Source: an uncultured Crocinitomix sp. (GTDB lineage: Bacteria; Bacteroidota; Bacteroidia; Flavobacteriales_D; Crocinitomicaceae). Taken from it: a stretch of 43,520 bases of DNA. The stretch is taken from assembly GCA_937139035.1 (NCBI GenBank), contig CAKZPK010000314.1:1-43520 (forward strand), in the 5' to 3' direction. Shown here one piece after another: positions 29,178 to 37,890 of the stretch. How positions within the stretch are numbered: position 1 is the stretch's first letter; each line of letters starts with the position of its first letter. A program made the position numbers and the translations under genes. The notes under the pieces were generated by a model that ran no database searches, had not been told where the DNA came from, and worked only from the letters and a program-made list of their open reading frames with translations.

Positions 29178-31487
29178 TTAGAATTTTAATGACACAGCCG
29201 CACTTGGCATAATTGGTAACTGATAAACTTTTTCGTTTGTTACACGATTTACATAGAAAATATTTTGGCGGCTATACATATTAGTTACACCAGTAATAAT
29301 TTCCCATTTCATGTTTTTATATCTCTTAGATTCAATTGTTTTCTTCAAGTTCATATCAAAACGGTGATAAGTTGGTAGGCGCCCGTTATTTTGATTGTCG
29401 TATAAGAAAGTTAATTCAGATGCGTTACCAGTCACATAGTTCTCATCAATTGATCCGATTTGTGGCTCTTCATAAACACCAACCGTTTGTCTAAATGGTA
29501 GACCAGAACCTAAATTCCAACGAGCTGTTAATTCCCAATCGGCATTTTTACCAAATGTATAAGTTCCAATAAAGTTAATATTGTGACGTCTGTCAAATAC
29601 TGGAGCGTAAGTCTCAAAACCATTCCATCTTGTTACTTTCCCTAGAGAGTAAACTCCCCATAAGTACAGTTTTTCAGAATTATATGTTAAAACGATATCT
29701 CCACCATATGCTTGACCGCTTTCAACAATAAAGTCCTTTTTAAACAAGTCATCAATTTGAGAGTTATCATCAGTATCTTCAAAAATCTTGTTTCGGTTAA
29801 TATTAGTCATTTGCGTAAACCACTTGTAATAAGCCTCAATTTGCAATGAAACATTATCAGAAAGGTCAACCTCTGTTCCTCCAATGGCGTGCCACGCTTT
29901 TTGTAAACCGTTGTTTATAGGTCTTTCAGTTCCATCCTCAGTTACAAAATTAGATGGCAAGTTTTCAGGTGCTGTAATGAAACCATAGAAAAGGTTTACA
30001 ACATCTTTATCTGAAGTTGTACTAGTGAAGTTTTGTGTATAATATCCACCCGCGGCTTTAACTCTTATAAAATCAGTTACGTTATACTTACCACTAAACC
30101 TAGGCTCTGCTGTAACTTGACCAACTGATGAATAACCTTGGAAGCGCATACTAGGCTCCAAAATTAAACGGCGATTGTTCGTTACATATCTATAGCTTAT
30201 ATAAGCTCCAGCTTCGTTCGTATTTGAGCTCACTTCAATTGGACGATTAACTTCGTTAAATGTGTTAAAATCTGTTCTGAAAAGGTTGAAACCAAATCCG
30301 TAATCCAATCTACTTTTACCTTCTAAATAGTACGTAAAATCAAAAGCCATTTCAGCTCCGAAAATACCACTTGTTCTATCTTGTAAGTTTTCTTCTTGTA
30401 ATTTAATATCATAAGATGAAAAGTTCAAACGACCTTTCATAATCAACTCTGAATTTTGAGGAACAAAAATGAAGTTACTTCCTCCTCCAAAACTATTCCA
30501 TTGCAAATTAGAAATTGCTTGGTAAGTTACTTGATCATTAAACGAGAAACCAAACAATGTTAGTTTATTTGAAGCATCTCCTTTAATTGAGATCTTTCCA
30601 TATAAATCATAAAAATTAAAAGGTAATCCTTCTCCCTCATTAATATATGGATAAAGTGCTTTTGAAGTTTGCTCTAAAACCGAAGCTTTACCAGATAAAA
30701 CAAATGAAACATTATTTGATCTAGAAATTGGTCCTTCTAACAATAAACTTGATGTGAATGGTGAAACACCAATTTTACCACCAAATCTTTTCGTATTTCC
30801 ATCTCTATAAGTAATGTCCATAATAGAAGAAATACGTCCTCCGTACTTAGCATTATAACCACCAGTATAAATATCTGCTGAGCGAATTAAATCAGTCTCA
30901 AATACTGAGAAAAATCCAATAGAGTGAAACGGGTTATAAATGGTCATACCATCTAACAAAATTTTGTTTTGAATTGGCGTTCCCCCTCTTACATATACCT
31001 GTCCACCTTGATCTCCTGTACTTACAACACCTGGAACAGTTTGGAAATATCCTGCAATATCAGAAACACCACCAGTTACTGGTACACGTAAAATATCTTT
31101 TTGCGTAATTTTTACAACAGAAATTCCTGGATCAATTTTGCGCTCTTTGTCGCGCCAATCAACATTTACTTTAGTTAATGTTTTACCTGAAACAAGCTCA
31201 GCAGTAACATCAACAATTTCTCCAGCGATTACTTCAATTTCTTTTTTAAATTCTTCGTATTGTGCGGCTCTAATGATTAAGGTATAACTTCCAGCTGGAA
31301 CTTTCGGGATTGAGAATAGTCCATCATCATCTGTTGAAGCAAATTTATCCGTACCCAAAAGAGCTACTTTAGCAAAAGGAACGGAGTTTCCATCCTCTCC
31401 GTTAGTTACAATTCCCCTAACGGTTCCTTGTGCATTGGCAAAGCCAGCTAAAAACATTAAAAAAACAAGAAGTAAACCTCTATTCAT
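29178..31487 (-). CDS. TonB-dependent receptor with carboxypeptidase-regulatory-like domain
   Basis: The 769-residue protein has a signal peptide (about 1-19, ending GFANA). A carboxypeptidase-regulatory-like domain follows (about 22-95: GTVRGIVTNGEDGNSVPFAK and SIPKVPAGSYTLIIRAAQYE), then a plug (about 120-230: GQVYVRGGTPIQNKILLDGM, then YNPFHSIGFFSVFETDLIRS and YTGGYNAKYGGRISSIMDIT) and a barrel ending in PIMPSAAVSLKF. It is not of the SusC type, because the signature region before the plug is absent and no SusD gene follows. Its substrate is unknown. It stands alone, with a likely -7 box close to the start. Confidence 0.92.
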   Translation of the reverse strand: MNRGLLLVFLMFLAGFANAQGTVRGIVTNGEDGNSVPFAKVALLGTDKFASTDDDGLFSIPKVPAGSYTLIIRAAQYEEFKKEIEVIAGEIVDVTAELVSGKTLTKVNVDWRDKERKIDPGISVVKITQKDILRVPVTGGVSDIAGYFQTVPGVVSTGDQGGQVYVRGGTPIQNKILLDGMTIYNPFHSIGFFSVFETDLIRSADIYTGGYNAKYGGRISSIMDITYRDGNTKRFGGKIGVSPFTSSLLLEGPISRSNNVSFVLSGKASVLEQTSKALYPYINEGEGLPFNFYDLYGKISIKGDASNKLTLFGFSFNDQVTYQAISNLQWNSFGGGSNFIFVPQNSELIMKGRLNFSSYDIKLQEENLQDRTSGIFGAEMAFDFTYYLEGKSRLDYGFGFNLFRTDFNTFNEVNRPIEVSSNTNEAGAYISYRYVTNNRRLILEPSMRFQGYSSVGQVTAEPRFSGKYNVTDFIRVKAAGGYYTQNFTSTTSDKDVVNLFYGFITAPENLPSNFVTEDGTERPINNGLQKAWHAIGGTEVDLSDNVSLQIEAYYKWFTQMTNINRNKIFEDTDDNSQIDDLFKKDFIVESGQAYGGDIVLTYNSEKLYLWGVYSLGKVTRWNGFETYAPVFDRRHNINFIGTYTFGKNADWELTARWNLGSGLPFRQTVGVYEEPQIGSIDENYVTGNASELTFLYDNQNNGRLPTYHRFDMNLKKTIESKRYKNMKWEIITGVTNMYSRQNIFYVNRVTNEKVYQLPIMPSAAVSLKF

Positions 31488-31507
31488 AAGATTCGATTTT
31501 AGAAAGC

Positions 31508-31515
31508 CAAATATA
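31508..31515 (-). promoter_or_regulatory. Bacteroidetes-type -7 box for the TonB-dependent receptor
   Basis: The minus strand reads TATATTTG, matching TAnnTTTG, 20 bases before the ATG at 31487. A -33 element is not evident. Confidence 0.45.
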
Positions 31516-31591
31516 GCTAATTAATGGCTTTATGACATAAAATTGTGATTTCGCTTATCCAACTGTAGCAATCCATTGATAAGCTGCATTT

Positions 31592-32599
31592 TCAATGCAA
31601 TAATTTGTAAACTAATTCTTTTAAAAGTTCGTTCTCAGGAACACCTGTATTATTGACACCTTTAGCCATAAGATCGTATTCACGCAGTAGACTGAAATTT
31701 CGAGAAATTACTTTTGCTGGATGTTTCCGCTTGTTTAACAGTAATTCTTTAGCTGGATATGGGTGAATTTTAAGCATAGTTGCTAATTGCCGAGGGTCTT
31801 CGGTTTTAGCGAAATGGGCTTTAAACAAACGTTGATATAGGTTGTGCAAATTTGCTAAAACTATAGTTATGTGAGTTGCTTTAGGATTTCTGCCAAAGTA
31901 ACGCACAATTTTATTTGCTTTTAGCGTATCTTTTTCAAGGATGGCATTGACAAGCTCAAACACATTATAATCTTTACTTATTCCAATGTGTTTTTCAATG
32001 TGCTTCTCATTTATCTGTTCTCCTTTTGGGACTAAAATGAAAAGCTTCTCCAATTCATTTGATATTCGAGAAAGATCGTTTCCAATAAATTCTACCAAAA
32101 GGGCGGTTGCCTTTGCTGTAATTTGGTATTCTTTATCATTAATGTAATTGGTTATCCATCCTCCTAATTGATACTCTTTTACGCCTTGCGATTCAAATAT
32201 AACAGCGTTCTTCTTTAAGATTTTATATACTCTTGAACGCTTATCAAATTTTTTGTATTTGTAAGCAAAAATCAACACAGTTGACTTTGAAGGCGATTCA
32301 AAATACTGCTCAAACACTTCCCATTGAGACGTTTTTTTATATTCGTGCGCCTCTTTTACAATCACCACTTGTTTATCACTCATCATTGGTAATCGCGTGG
32401 CGGCATCTAGCACATCAATCGGTTGCGTATCTTTAGCATAAACAATGGTTTGATTAAAATCACGTTCCCCTTCATCCAATATTGTTTCTGCTGCCAGATC
32501 TACAATTTGGTCAATATAAAAAGCCTCTTCACCATGCAAAAAGTACACAGTTTTCAAGTCTTTTTTCTTGATTTGGTTTATGATTTCATCAAAAGTCAC
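31592..32599 (-). CDS. holA: DNA polymerase III subunit delta
   Basis: The 335-residue protein is the delta subunit of the clamp loader, which opens the sliding clamp during replication. Recognisable features are the N-terminal KTVYFLHGEEAFYIDQIVDL, the DAATRLPMMSDKQVVIVKEA segment that follows the clamp-binding region, and the helical ELEKLFILVPKGE and the C-terminal AKELLLNKRKHPAKVISRN. Length and layout are normal for bacterial HolA. It starts 5 bases after der, so the two are probably one transcript. A short hairpin (31585-31599) overlaps its stop codon but lacks a T run. Confidence 0.92.
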   Translation of the reverse strand: MTFDEIINQIKKKDLKTVYFLHGEEAFYIDQIVDLAAETILDEGERDFNQTIVYAKDTQPIDVLDAATRLPMMSDKQVVIVKEAHEYKKTSQWEVFEQYFESPSKSTVLIFAYKYKKFDKRSRVYKILKKNAVIFESQGVKEYQLGGWITNYINDKEYQITAKATALLVEFIGNDLSRISNELEKLFILVPKGEQINEKHIEKHIGISKDYNVFELVNAILEKDTLKANKIVRYFGRNPKATHITIVLANLHNLYQRLFKAHFAKTEDPRQLATMLKIHPYPAKELLLNKRKHPAKVISRNFSLLREYDLMAKGVNNTGVPENELLKELVYKLLH

Positions 32600-32604
32600 T
32601 CAAC

Positions 32605-33915
32605 TTATTTTTTACGGAAGAAAATTCGAATTGGAACTCCTTCAAAATTATAGTGTGCACGTAGTTTATTTTCTAAAAATCGTTTGTACGACTCAGGAAT
32701 ATACTGCGGTAAATTACAGAAAAATGCAAATGCTGGTGCATGCGTAGGCAACTGAGTTGCAAATTTTATTTTAATGTATTTCCCTTTTAAAGCAGGTGGC
32801 GGATTTTTTTCAATGATTGATAAACAGAAATTATTTAACTCTGAAGTTGGAATTTTTTGAACTCGATTTTCATAAACTTCCATTGCTTTTTCCAATGCTT
32901 TATGCAAACGTTGTTTCGTAATCGTTGAAGTAAATAAAATAGGCACATCTTTGAAAGGTGCTAATTGCTCACGAACACGATCTTCATACTCCTTAGTAGA
33001 CATTGTATCCTTATCAGCAATTAAATCCCATTTATTGATTAGCACTACTACACCTTTTCTGTTTTTTTCAATAACATAGAAAATGTTCAAATCTTGCTTC
33101 TGAATTCCCTCAGTGGCATCTACCATAAAGATACAAACATCAGAATACTCAATGCTTCTTACCGAGCGGATAACCGAATAGAATTCAAGATCTTCATGCA
33201 CCTTGCTTTTCTTTCGAATCCCGGCGGTATCAATCAATTTAAAATCAAATCCAAAAAGGTTAAATCGTGTATCAATTGAATCTCTTGTTGTACCTGATAT
33301 TGGTGTAACAATATTTCGTTCTTCTCCTGTAATGGCGTTAATAAATGAAGATTTCCCCACATTTGGTTTACCAACTACTGCAATTCTAGGAATATCTGAG
33401 TCATCCTCCGGCGCCTCCTCTACAGTAAAGTTCGACACTAAACTATCTAACAAGTCTCCAGTTCCGGAACCGTTATTTGCTGAAATATTGAATATTTTCT
33501 CAACGCCTAATGAATAAAACTCAAATGCATCATTTGCACGTGCATTATTATCAACCTTATTCGCTACTAACAAAAATGGCTTTTTAGATTTGCGCAATAA
33601 ATTCATTACTGACTCATCTAAATCAGTAATTCCAACGGTAACATCAACCACAAAAAGAATTACTCCAGCCTCTTCAATTGCTATTTCAACTTGCTTTCTA
33701 ATCTCTTCTTCAAAGATATCGTCAGATCCTTGTACATATCCTCCAGTATCAATCACACTAAATTCAACTCCATTCCACTCAGAAGTACCGTAAATTCGAT
33801 CTCTTGTTACACCACTAACCTCTTCAACAATGGCCGATCTTCCGCCAGTTAAACGATTAAAAAGCGTTGATTTCCCAACATTGGGTCTTCCTACTATTGC
33901 TACTATATTTGACAT
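32605..33915 (-). CDS. der: Ribosome biogenesis GTPase Der (EngA)
   Basis: The 436-residue protein has the two tandem GTPase domains unique to Der. The first has [20 protein letters not shown] and NKVD; the second has [24 protein letters not shown] and NKWD. The C-terminal KH-like domain ends in [15 protein letters not shown]. Der is an essential GTPase of 50S ribosome assembly. Length is typical. It precedes holA closely and follows era after an 84-base gap containing a small direct repeat. Confidence 0.98.
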   Translation of the reverse strand: MSNIVAIVGRPNVGKSTLFNRLTGGRSAIVEEVSGVTRDRIYGTSEWNGVEFSVIDTGGYVQGSDDIFEEEIRKQVEIAIEEAGVILFVVDVTVGITDLDESVMNLLRKSKKPFLLVANKVDNNARANDAFEFYSLGVEKIFNISANNGSGTGDLLDSLVSNFTVEEAPEDDSDIPRIAVVGKPNVGKSSFINAITGEERNIVTPISGTTRDSIDTRFNLFGFDFKLIDTAGIRKKSKVHEDLEFYSVIRSVRSIEYSDVCIFMVDATEGIQKQDLNIFYVIEKNRKGVVVLINKWDLIADKDTMSTKEYEDRVREQLAPFKDVPILFTSTITKQRLHKALEKAMEVYENRVQKIPTSELNNFCLSIIEKNPPPALKGKYIKIKFATQLPTHAPAFAFFCNLPQYIPESYKRFLENKLRAHYNFEGVPIRIFFRKK

Positions 33916-33919
33916 TTTA

Positions 33920-33954
33920 TTCTTAGTCTTTAGTCTTGATTTCTTAGTCTTTAG
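33920..33954. repeat. 14-base direct repeat with 21-base period between era and der
   Basis: TTCTTAGTCTTTAG occurs at 33920-33933 and again at 33941-33954, a period of 21 bases, and a decayed third copy starts near 33959. The tract lies in the 84-base gap between era and der. A second cluster with the same period lies on the other side of era (34904-34938). Confidence 0.75.
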
Positions 33955-33999
33955 CTTTTATTCTTGCATTACATTGATAATACGTCTAGAACATAATTG

Positions 34000-34875
34000 C
34001 TAATAACCGTACCCTTCTAATTTCCGGTCACTTTCGCGCCAATCTTTGTCCACTTTTACAAAAAGTTCTAAATGAACATGTTTATCAATAAACTTTTGAA
34101 TATCCTTTCTGGCTGCTATTCCAACATGCTTAATCTTTTCACCTTGGTGACCAATAATAATTCCTTTTTGCGTTTTACGTTCCACATAAATTATGGCACG
34201 AATACGCACTATTTTTTCGTCTTCTTTATACTCTTCAATTTCAACTTGCGTTGCATATGGTATTTCCTTTTTATAATTTGTGAAGATTTTTTCACGAATC
34301 ATTTCGCTTATAAAAAAGCGTAGAGGTCGATCTGTTAATGATTCTTTATCATAAAAAGGTGGGCTTTCAGGAATAAGTTCTAATATCCTTTCCCATATTG
34401 GTTCCATATTAAATCCCTCCAAGGCTGAAATTGGTAAAATTTCTGCTTTCGGCATCATCTCATGCCAATAGGCAATTTTATCTTCGATCTTTTGTTGATC
34501 GCCCTGATCAATTTTATTGATCAAAAGTAAGATAGGGATATTTGTTTTTTGTAAGCGTTCAAAAGTCGCTTTATGATTCAACCCTGTTTCATAAATGTCC
34601 GTTACAAAAAGAATTACATCTGCATCTTTCATAGCAGAATTCACAAACTGCATCATACTTTCATGCAATTTGTAATGTGGATCAAGCACACCTGGTGTGT
34701 CCGAAAAACACACTTGATAATCCTCATTATTTACAATCCCTAAAATTCTATGGCGCGTAGTTTGCGCCTTTGATGTAATGATGGAAAGTTTCTCTCCAAC
34801 CAATTGATTCATCAAGGTTGATTTACCAACGTTGGGACTACCAATTATATTTACAAAACCTGATTTGTGACTCAT
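34000..34875 (-). CDS. era: GTPase Era
   Basis: The 291-residue protein has an N-terminal GTPase domain with [31 protein letters not shown] (switch I), DTPG and NKID, and a C-terminal KH domain with IIGHQGEKIKHVGIAARKDI, whose GxxG loop binds the 3' end of 16S rRNA. Era checks 30S subunit maturation. Length is typical. It lies upstream of der, as in other Bacteroidota, and is preceded by a very close -7 box. Confidence 0.98.
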   Translation of the reverse strand: MSHKSGFVNIIGSPNVGKSTLMNQLVGEKLSIITSKAQTTRHRILGIVNNEDYQVCFSDTPGVLDPHYKLHESMMQFVNSAMKDADVILFVTDIYETGLNHKATFERLQKTNIPILLLINKIDQGDQQKIEDKIAYWHEMMPKAEILPISALEGFNMEPIWERILELIPESPPFYDKESLTDRPLRFFISEMIREKIFTNYKKEIPYATQVEIEEYKEDEKIVRIRAIIYVERKTQKGIIIGHQGEKIKHVGIAARKDIQKFIDKHVHLELFVKVDKDWRESDRKLEGYGY

Positions 34876-34882
34876 TATTTTG

Positions 34883-34890
34883 CAAAGTTA
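34883..34890 (-). promoter_or_regulatory. Possible -7 box for era
   Basis: The minus strand reads TAACTTTG, matching TAnnTTTG, only 7 bases before the ATG at 34875. Transcripts would be almost leaderless. The repeat element at 34893-34962 lies where the -33 region would be. Confidence 0.4.
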
Positions 34891-34892
34891 GT

Positions 34893-34962
34893 AAATAGTA
34901 CTAAGTATTCAGTACTTCATAATCAGTATTCAGCACTTAGAGTTAAGTAAAGAGTACTATTT
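34893..34962. repeat. Seventy-base element: terminal inverted repeats around a 21-base-period repeat
   Basis: A perfect 10-base inverted repeat (AAATAGTACT at 34893-34902, AGTACTATTT at 34953-34962) bounds two near-identical direct repeats (AGTATTCAGTACTT at 34904-34917 and AGTATTCAGCACTT at 34925-34938, one mismatch, period 21). The direct repeats contain AGTACT-like palindromes. The element lies in the gap between mtfA and era. It could fold into a long hairpin or be a decayed small repeat element; no coding capacity is seen. Confidence 0.7.
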
Positions 34963-34988
34963 CCTTTACAACTTGGCTTGAGCAATGC

Positions 34989-35771
34989 TTAAAACCAATT
35001 GGCTTTCGGGTTAAATATTTTATCTAATGCTTGATATAACTTTGGATGAGTACTTCGCATTTCGCTTGGACTTTCGAAATAAAATTCTCCAGTCGCTGCT
35101 AAGAACTCTGCAGGGTTTGCCTTTGCATAGTCTCTAATTGAACCGTGAGATTGCCCTATTTTATCTGATTTATCTTTAACTAACTGCAACCATGGTAATA
35201 TATCCTCTTCATCCATTAACTCTTCCAAAACACCATCAACTAGTCCATCTTGCATATCCATTAAGTGAATAAATTCATGTATTGCAACATTTTTATTGTC
35301 ATTATCAATATGAAAACCTTTGTACAAAGCCTTGCGAGATAGCCACAACTGTCCTTCCATTTCACCCCAACCAACTAATCCACTTGCCATTTTATCAGTT
35401 TCTGGAATTTTAAATCTTTCTGGAAAAACAACTATTTCCTCTAACTTAATATAATGCCATTTTTCTAATCTGAATGTTGGTATTACTGCTCCTGATGCAA
35501 TCAGAATTCGATCAAGATCTGTAATCTCAGTGTCTGCCCCAGTAATTTTATAATTGAGTAAAAAAATGTGAATTTCTTTTTCAAAATCTTTGCGAACAAC
35601 TGAAGATAAACGCTCGTAAAACGGAACTCGTTTTTCTAAGATGGCTCTCCATTGCTCAGGAAATTCTCTATCAGGCATTCTACGATAAACACGTTGTTGT
35701 TTTTTCATTCGCAGATAGGCAATCACCAACATACCCGCCAATAATATTCCGTAATACCAATAATCGTTCAT
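34989..35771 (-). CDS. mtfA: MtfA-like zinc peptidase (M90 family)
   Basis: I prefer the ATG at 35771, which starts directly before a membrane helix (about 4-20: YWYYGILLAGMLVIAYL); an upstream ATG at 35798 adds nine residues. The 260-residue protein carries the zinc-binding HEFIH motif (H165, E166, H169) in NVAIHEFIHLMDMQDGLVDG. Further conserved M90 segments follow: RDYAKANPAEFLAATGEFYF with a likely third ligand, and FFESP-like and HPKLYQAL stretches. In E. coli MtfA regulates the glucose phosphotransferase system by binding Mlc; in Bacteroidota its target is unknown. The N-terminal membrane anchor is unlike E. coli MtfA, which is soluble. It is on the same strand as era, 113 bases upstream of it. 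Confidence 0.85.
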   Translation of the reverse strand: MNDYWYYGILLAGMLVIAYLRMKKQQRVYRRMPDREFPEQWRAILEKRVPFYERLSSVVRKDFEKEIHIFLLNYKITGADTEITDLDRILIASGAVIPTFRLEKWHYIKLEEIVVFPERFKIPETDKMASGLVGWGEMEGQLWLSRKALYKGFHIDNDNKNVAIHEFIHLMDMQDGLVDGVLEELMDEEDILPWLQLVKDKSDKIGQSHGSIRDYAKANPAEFLAATGEFYFESPSEMRSTHPKLYQALDKIFNPKANWF

Positions 35772-36294
35772 AAGCTTTTGCAAGATAATTTTTTTCAATG
35801 ATTTTCAATCATCAGTCTCTGATTTTGATTCTATAGAACAACAGTTATTATAAACAAGCTTTAGTTTTCACACGTGAAACCTCCATTAAACTTGCGTAAA
35901 CAACAATCCAATACGACTATATATAATTAATAAGTTCAATTCTCTTACCCCAAGCTTTTTGAATCTTTAAATTTTAATTCCATAAAAAAACCACCAATTA
36001 ATGTAACGAATACACAAAATAGCGATATACCAGCAGACTAAGGTTTACCAAAACACTTTTTCCACCCCTACTATGCGAGTGACCAAATCCCTCTATTATA
36101 AGTAACTATTAAAGTTTCACAACTGAGATAACATTGGAAAAACTCAACACTCACACCAACCTTTGTTAAAATTTAAACGTAATTAACAGAAATTAACCTA
36201 CCCTTTCAGTGCTTACACTGAAAGTTGTTTTAGTAAAAATACTTAAAATTGCATGCGGTATTTACGCACATGAATTAACCCAAAATAATTTAGT
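35772..36294. other. 523-base non-coding region between mtfA and the first LuxR gene
   Basis: This divergent gap is AT-rich. Apart from the strong palindrome at 36203-36224 it shows a near-palindrome around 35865-35879 (GTTTTCACACGTGAAAC, with one extra T in the left arm). I find no open frame with protein-like features, no tRNA and no clear -7 box for either neighbour. Confidence 0.6.
36203..36224. promoter_or_regulatory. Perfect 9-base inverted repeat, candidate operator
   Basis: CTTTCAGTG (36203-36211) and CACTGAAAG (36216-36224) are exact reverse complements separated by CTTA. The site lies 70 bases upstream of the first LuxR-type gene. No gene reads into it from the left on the plus strand, so it is not a terminator for an upstream gene, which favours a protein-binding site. 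The half-site TTTCAGT recurs at 37065-37071 upstream of the second LuxR gene. Confidence 0.55.
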
Positions 36295-36960
36295 ATGGTT
36301 CGTATTGTTCTTTTGGATAGCAAAAAGCTATTCAGAGTTTCACTTAAAAGTTTAATTGGCTCCTTTGCAGAATGTAAAGTTGAGTTAGACATCTCATCAT
36401 TAAAGGAGGTGCCCAAAGATTATTGTATAAAAAAAATACATCTGGTAATTGTTGACCCAGCCTCTATTAAAACAGGAGGGTTCCAAAAAGCACAAGCTTA
36501 TTTTAAATATTCACGCTTTATTGTTCTAACAGACTCTATTGAACGTGAACAAGTTATACGGTATATGCAATTGGGAATATCAGGTTTCTTTTCAAAAGAT
36601 GACTGTCCTTCGCAATTAGAAAAAGCGATTCAGGACATTTCAAACAATTATGATTTTGAAGAGGTCCGTTTAGGATCAGTTATTAGAGAGTCGTTAATCT
36701 CAGATGTTCGGCGCCTAGATCGTAAGAAAGTTACATTTACAGATAGAGAAATCCAAGTCTTAAAATTGGTTTGTTTAGAAAAAACAAATGCTGAAATATC
36801 GGACACATTAGGACTAAGTGTTAGAACTATTGAATCTCACCGCAGACGCATGATTGAGAAAACTGATTGTAGGAGTATAATTGGTGTAATCTTGAATGCA
36901 ATAGAATTAAAGTGCGTCAACCTAAACGCCACCAACAATCAACGCCACCAGGCATCATAA
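36295..36960 (+). CDS. NarL/FixJ-type response regulator, divergent receiver
   Basis: The 221-residue protein has a receiver-like domain (about 1-115) with a single pocket acid, D8 in VLLDSKK, where a second acid is expected. Phospho-acceptor D54 in HLVIVDPAS, T79 in IVLTD and K101 in FFSKDD are kept. The LuxR/GerE helix-turn-helix is clear (FTDREIQVLKLVCLEKTNAE, ISDTLGLSVRTIESHRRRM). It is the first of two tandem regulators of equal length that lie just upstream of the pilus-like operon. No kinase gene is adjacent. The altered pocket may reduce phosphorylation; it probably regulates transcription, perhaps of its neighbours (inference). Confidence 0.88.
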   Translation: MVRIVLLDSKKLFRVSLKSLIGSFAECKVELDISSLKEVPKDYCIKKIHLVIVDPASIKTGGFQKAQAYFKYSRFIVLTDSIEREQVIRYMQLGISGFFSKDDCPSQLEKAIQDISNNYDFEEVRLGSVIRESLISDVRRLDRKKVTFTDREIQVLKLVCLEKTNAEISDTLGLSVRTIESHRRRMIEKTDCRSIIGVILNAIELKCVNLNATNNQRHQAS

Positions 36961-37067
36961 ATAGTTTAATAACAAATCATTAAAGTTGAATTCCCAGAAT
37001 CTGGTAAAAAGTCAGTTCAGCTCATTTTAAAGTTCTTTGTTTCTTGGATTAAAAAGGTTGATTTTTT

Positions 37068-37088
37068 CAGTATTAAGTGTTTATACTG
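37068..37088. promoter_or_regulatory. Inverted repeat upstream of the second LuxR promoter
   Basis: CAGTAT (37068-37073) and ATACTG (37083-37088) are exact reverse complements with a 9-base spacer. It ends one base before the TTG of the likely -33 element (37089-37091), a position typical of activator binding. It shares the half-site TTTCAGT with the palindrome at 36203-36224. Confidence 0.4.
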
Positions 37089-37111
37089 TTGAATCTTCTC
37101 AAATTATGACG

Positions 37112-37119
37112 TAATTTTG
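37112..37119 (+). promoter_or_regulatory. Bacteroidetes-type promoter of the second LuxR gene
   Basis: TAATTTTG matches TAnnTTTG, and a TTG at 37089-37091 lies 20 bases upstream, the usual spacing for the -33 element. The ATG at 37143 is 24 bases downstream. This is the best-formed promoter in the window. Confidence 0.65.
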
Positions 37120-37142
37120 TAGCGTAAACCCATCTTATTGAC

Positions 37143-37808
37143 ATGTCAAAAAAAGTTATTCTTATTGATGATGATGAGCTTTTTAGAGCTGGTTTAACGC
37201 GACTGATAGATTCTTTTGAAAATTTTGAAGTCCGGTTAAGTATCAACTCTACTGAATTCACACAAATGGTAGAAGAAAAAAAGGATAGCTTAAGTTATAA
37301 CTTAATCTTATTCTGTCCTCCGCCAAATACAACTCAAGGTTTTGGTATGTGCGAAGTTTGTGTGCGTTTTTTCTCGCCAAGCCCCGTTATGGTTATTTCG
37401 AATATTTATTCGAAAAACACTGTAATGAAGGCTATTGAATCAGGAATTTCGGCTTATTTCACTAAAGGTATTTCTCCATTTGAATTGGAAAGTATCATGA
37501 ATGAGCTAACGGTTAACGAAAATTTTCCGGACATTAAAATGGAATTAAAGGTACGCCGAGTTCTTTCAACCGAAGAGTTAATGAATATTTCATTTACAGA
37601 GGCTGAAGAAGAGGTATTACGTTTAGTTTGTCAACAAAAAAGCAGCTCCGAAATTTCTTCTGACTTAGGCATTAGTGTCCGAACGGTTGAATCTCGAAAG
37701 CGTAATATGATGATGAAAACCCATAGTAAAAACATGATTGGCGTTGTTATGATTTTCATGCGCTCAGCTCATTTTCAAAATTCTGAAAGAATTCCTTTAG
37801 GCCCTTAA
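37143..37808 (+). CDS. LuxR-type regulator with pseudo-receiver domain (phospho-acceptor Asp replaced by Cys)
   Basis: The 221-residue protein begins like a normal receiver (KKVILIDDDELFRAGL, with acids D9-D11), but the place of the phospho-acceptor is NLILFCPPP, with C58 where aspartate belongs. S86 in VMVISN and K108 in AYFTKG are present. The domain should therefore not be phosphorylated in the usual way. The LuxR/GerE helix-turn-helix is intact (FTEAEEEVLRLVCQQKSSSE, ISSDLGISVRTVESRKRNMM). It is a paralog of the regulator at 36295-36960 and lies 82 bases upstream of the MORN_2 gene that starts the pilus-like operon, on the same strand, so it may regulate or be co-transcribed with it. Confidence 0.88.
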   Translation: MSKKVILIDDDELFRAGLTRLIDSFENFEVRLSINSTEFTQMVEEKKDSLSYNLILFCPPPNTTQGFGMCEVCVRFFSPSPVMVISNIYSKNTVMKAIESGISAYFTKGISPFELESIMNELTVNENFPDIKMELKVRRVLSTEELMNISFTEAEEEVLRLVCQQKSSSEISSDLGISVRTVESRKRNMMMKTHSKNMIGVVMIFMRSAHFQNSERIPLGP

Positions 37809-37857
37809 AGCCCCTATTCTTAATCCAAGTAAACAAAGCAAATTTAGTATTAACCGT

Positions 37858-37876
37858 TGCTTGACTTTATCAAGCA
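37858..37876. promoter_or_regulatory. Inverted repeat in front of the pilus-like operon
   Basis: TGCTTGA (37858-37864) and TCAAGCA (37870-37876) are perfect 7-base arms around CTTTA. It lies 15 bases before the first ATG of the operon. No T run follows, so it is more likely an operator or a leader hairpin than a terminator of the LuxR gene. Confidence 0.45.
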
Positions 37877-37890
37877 CGAATTGATTAGAT

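Noticed and set aside
31585..31599. A 6-base hairpin over the holA stop codon as a terminator
   Set aside because: No T run follows on the minus strand and the stem is short.
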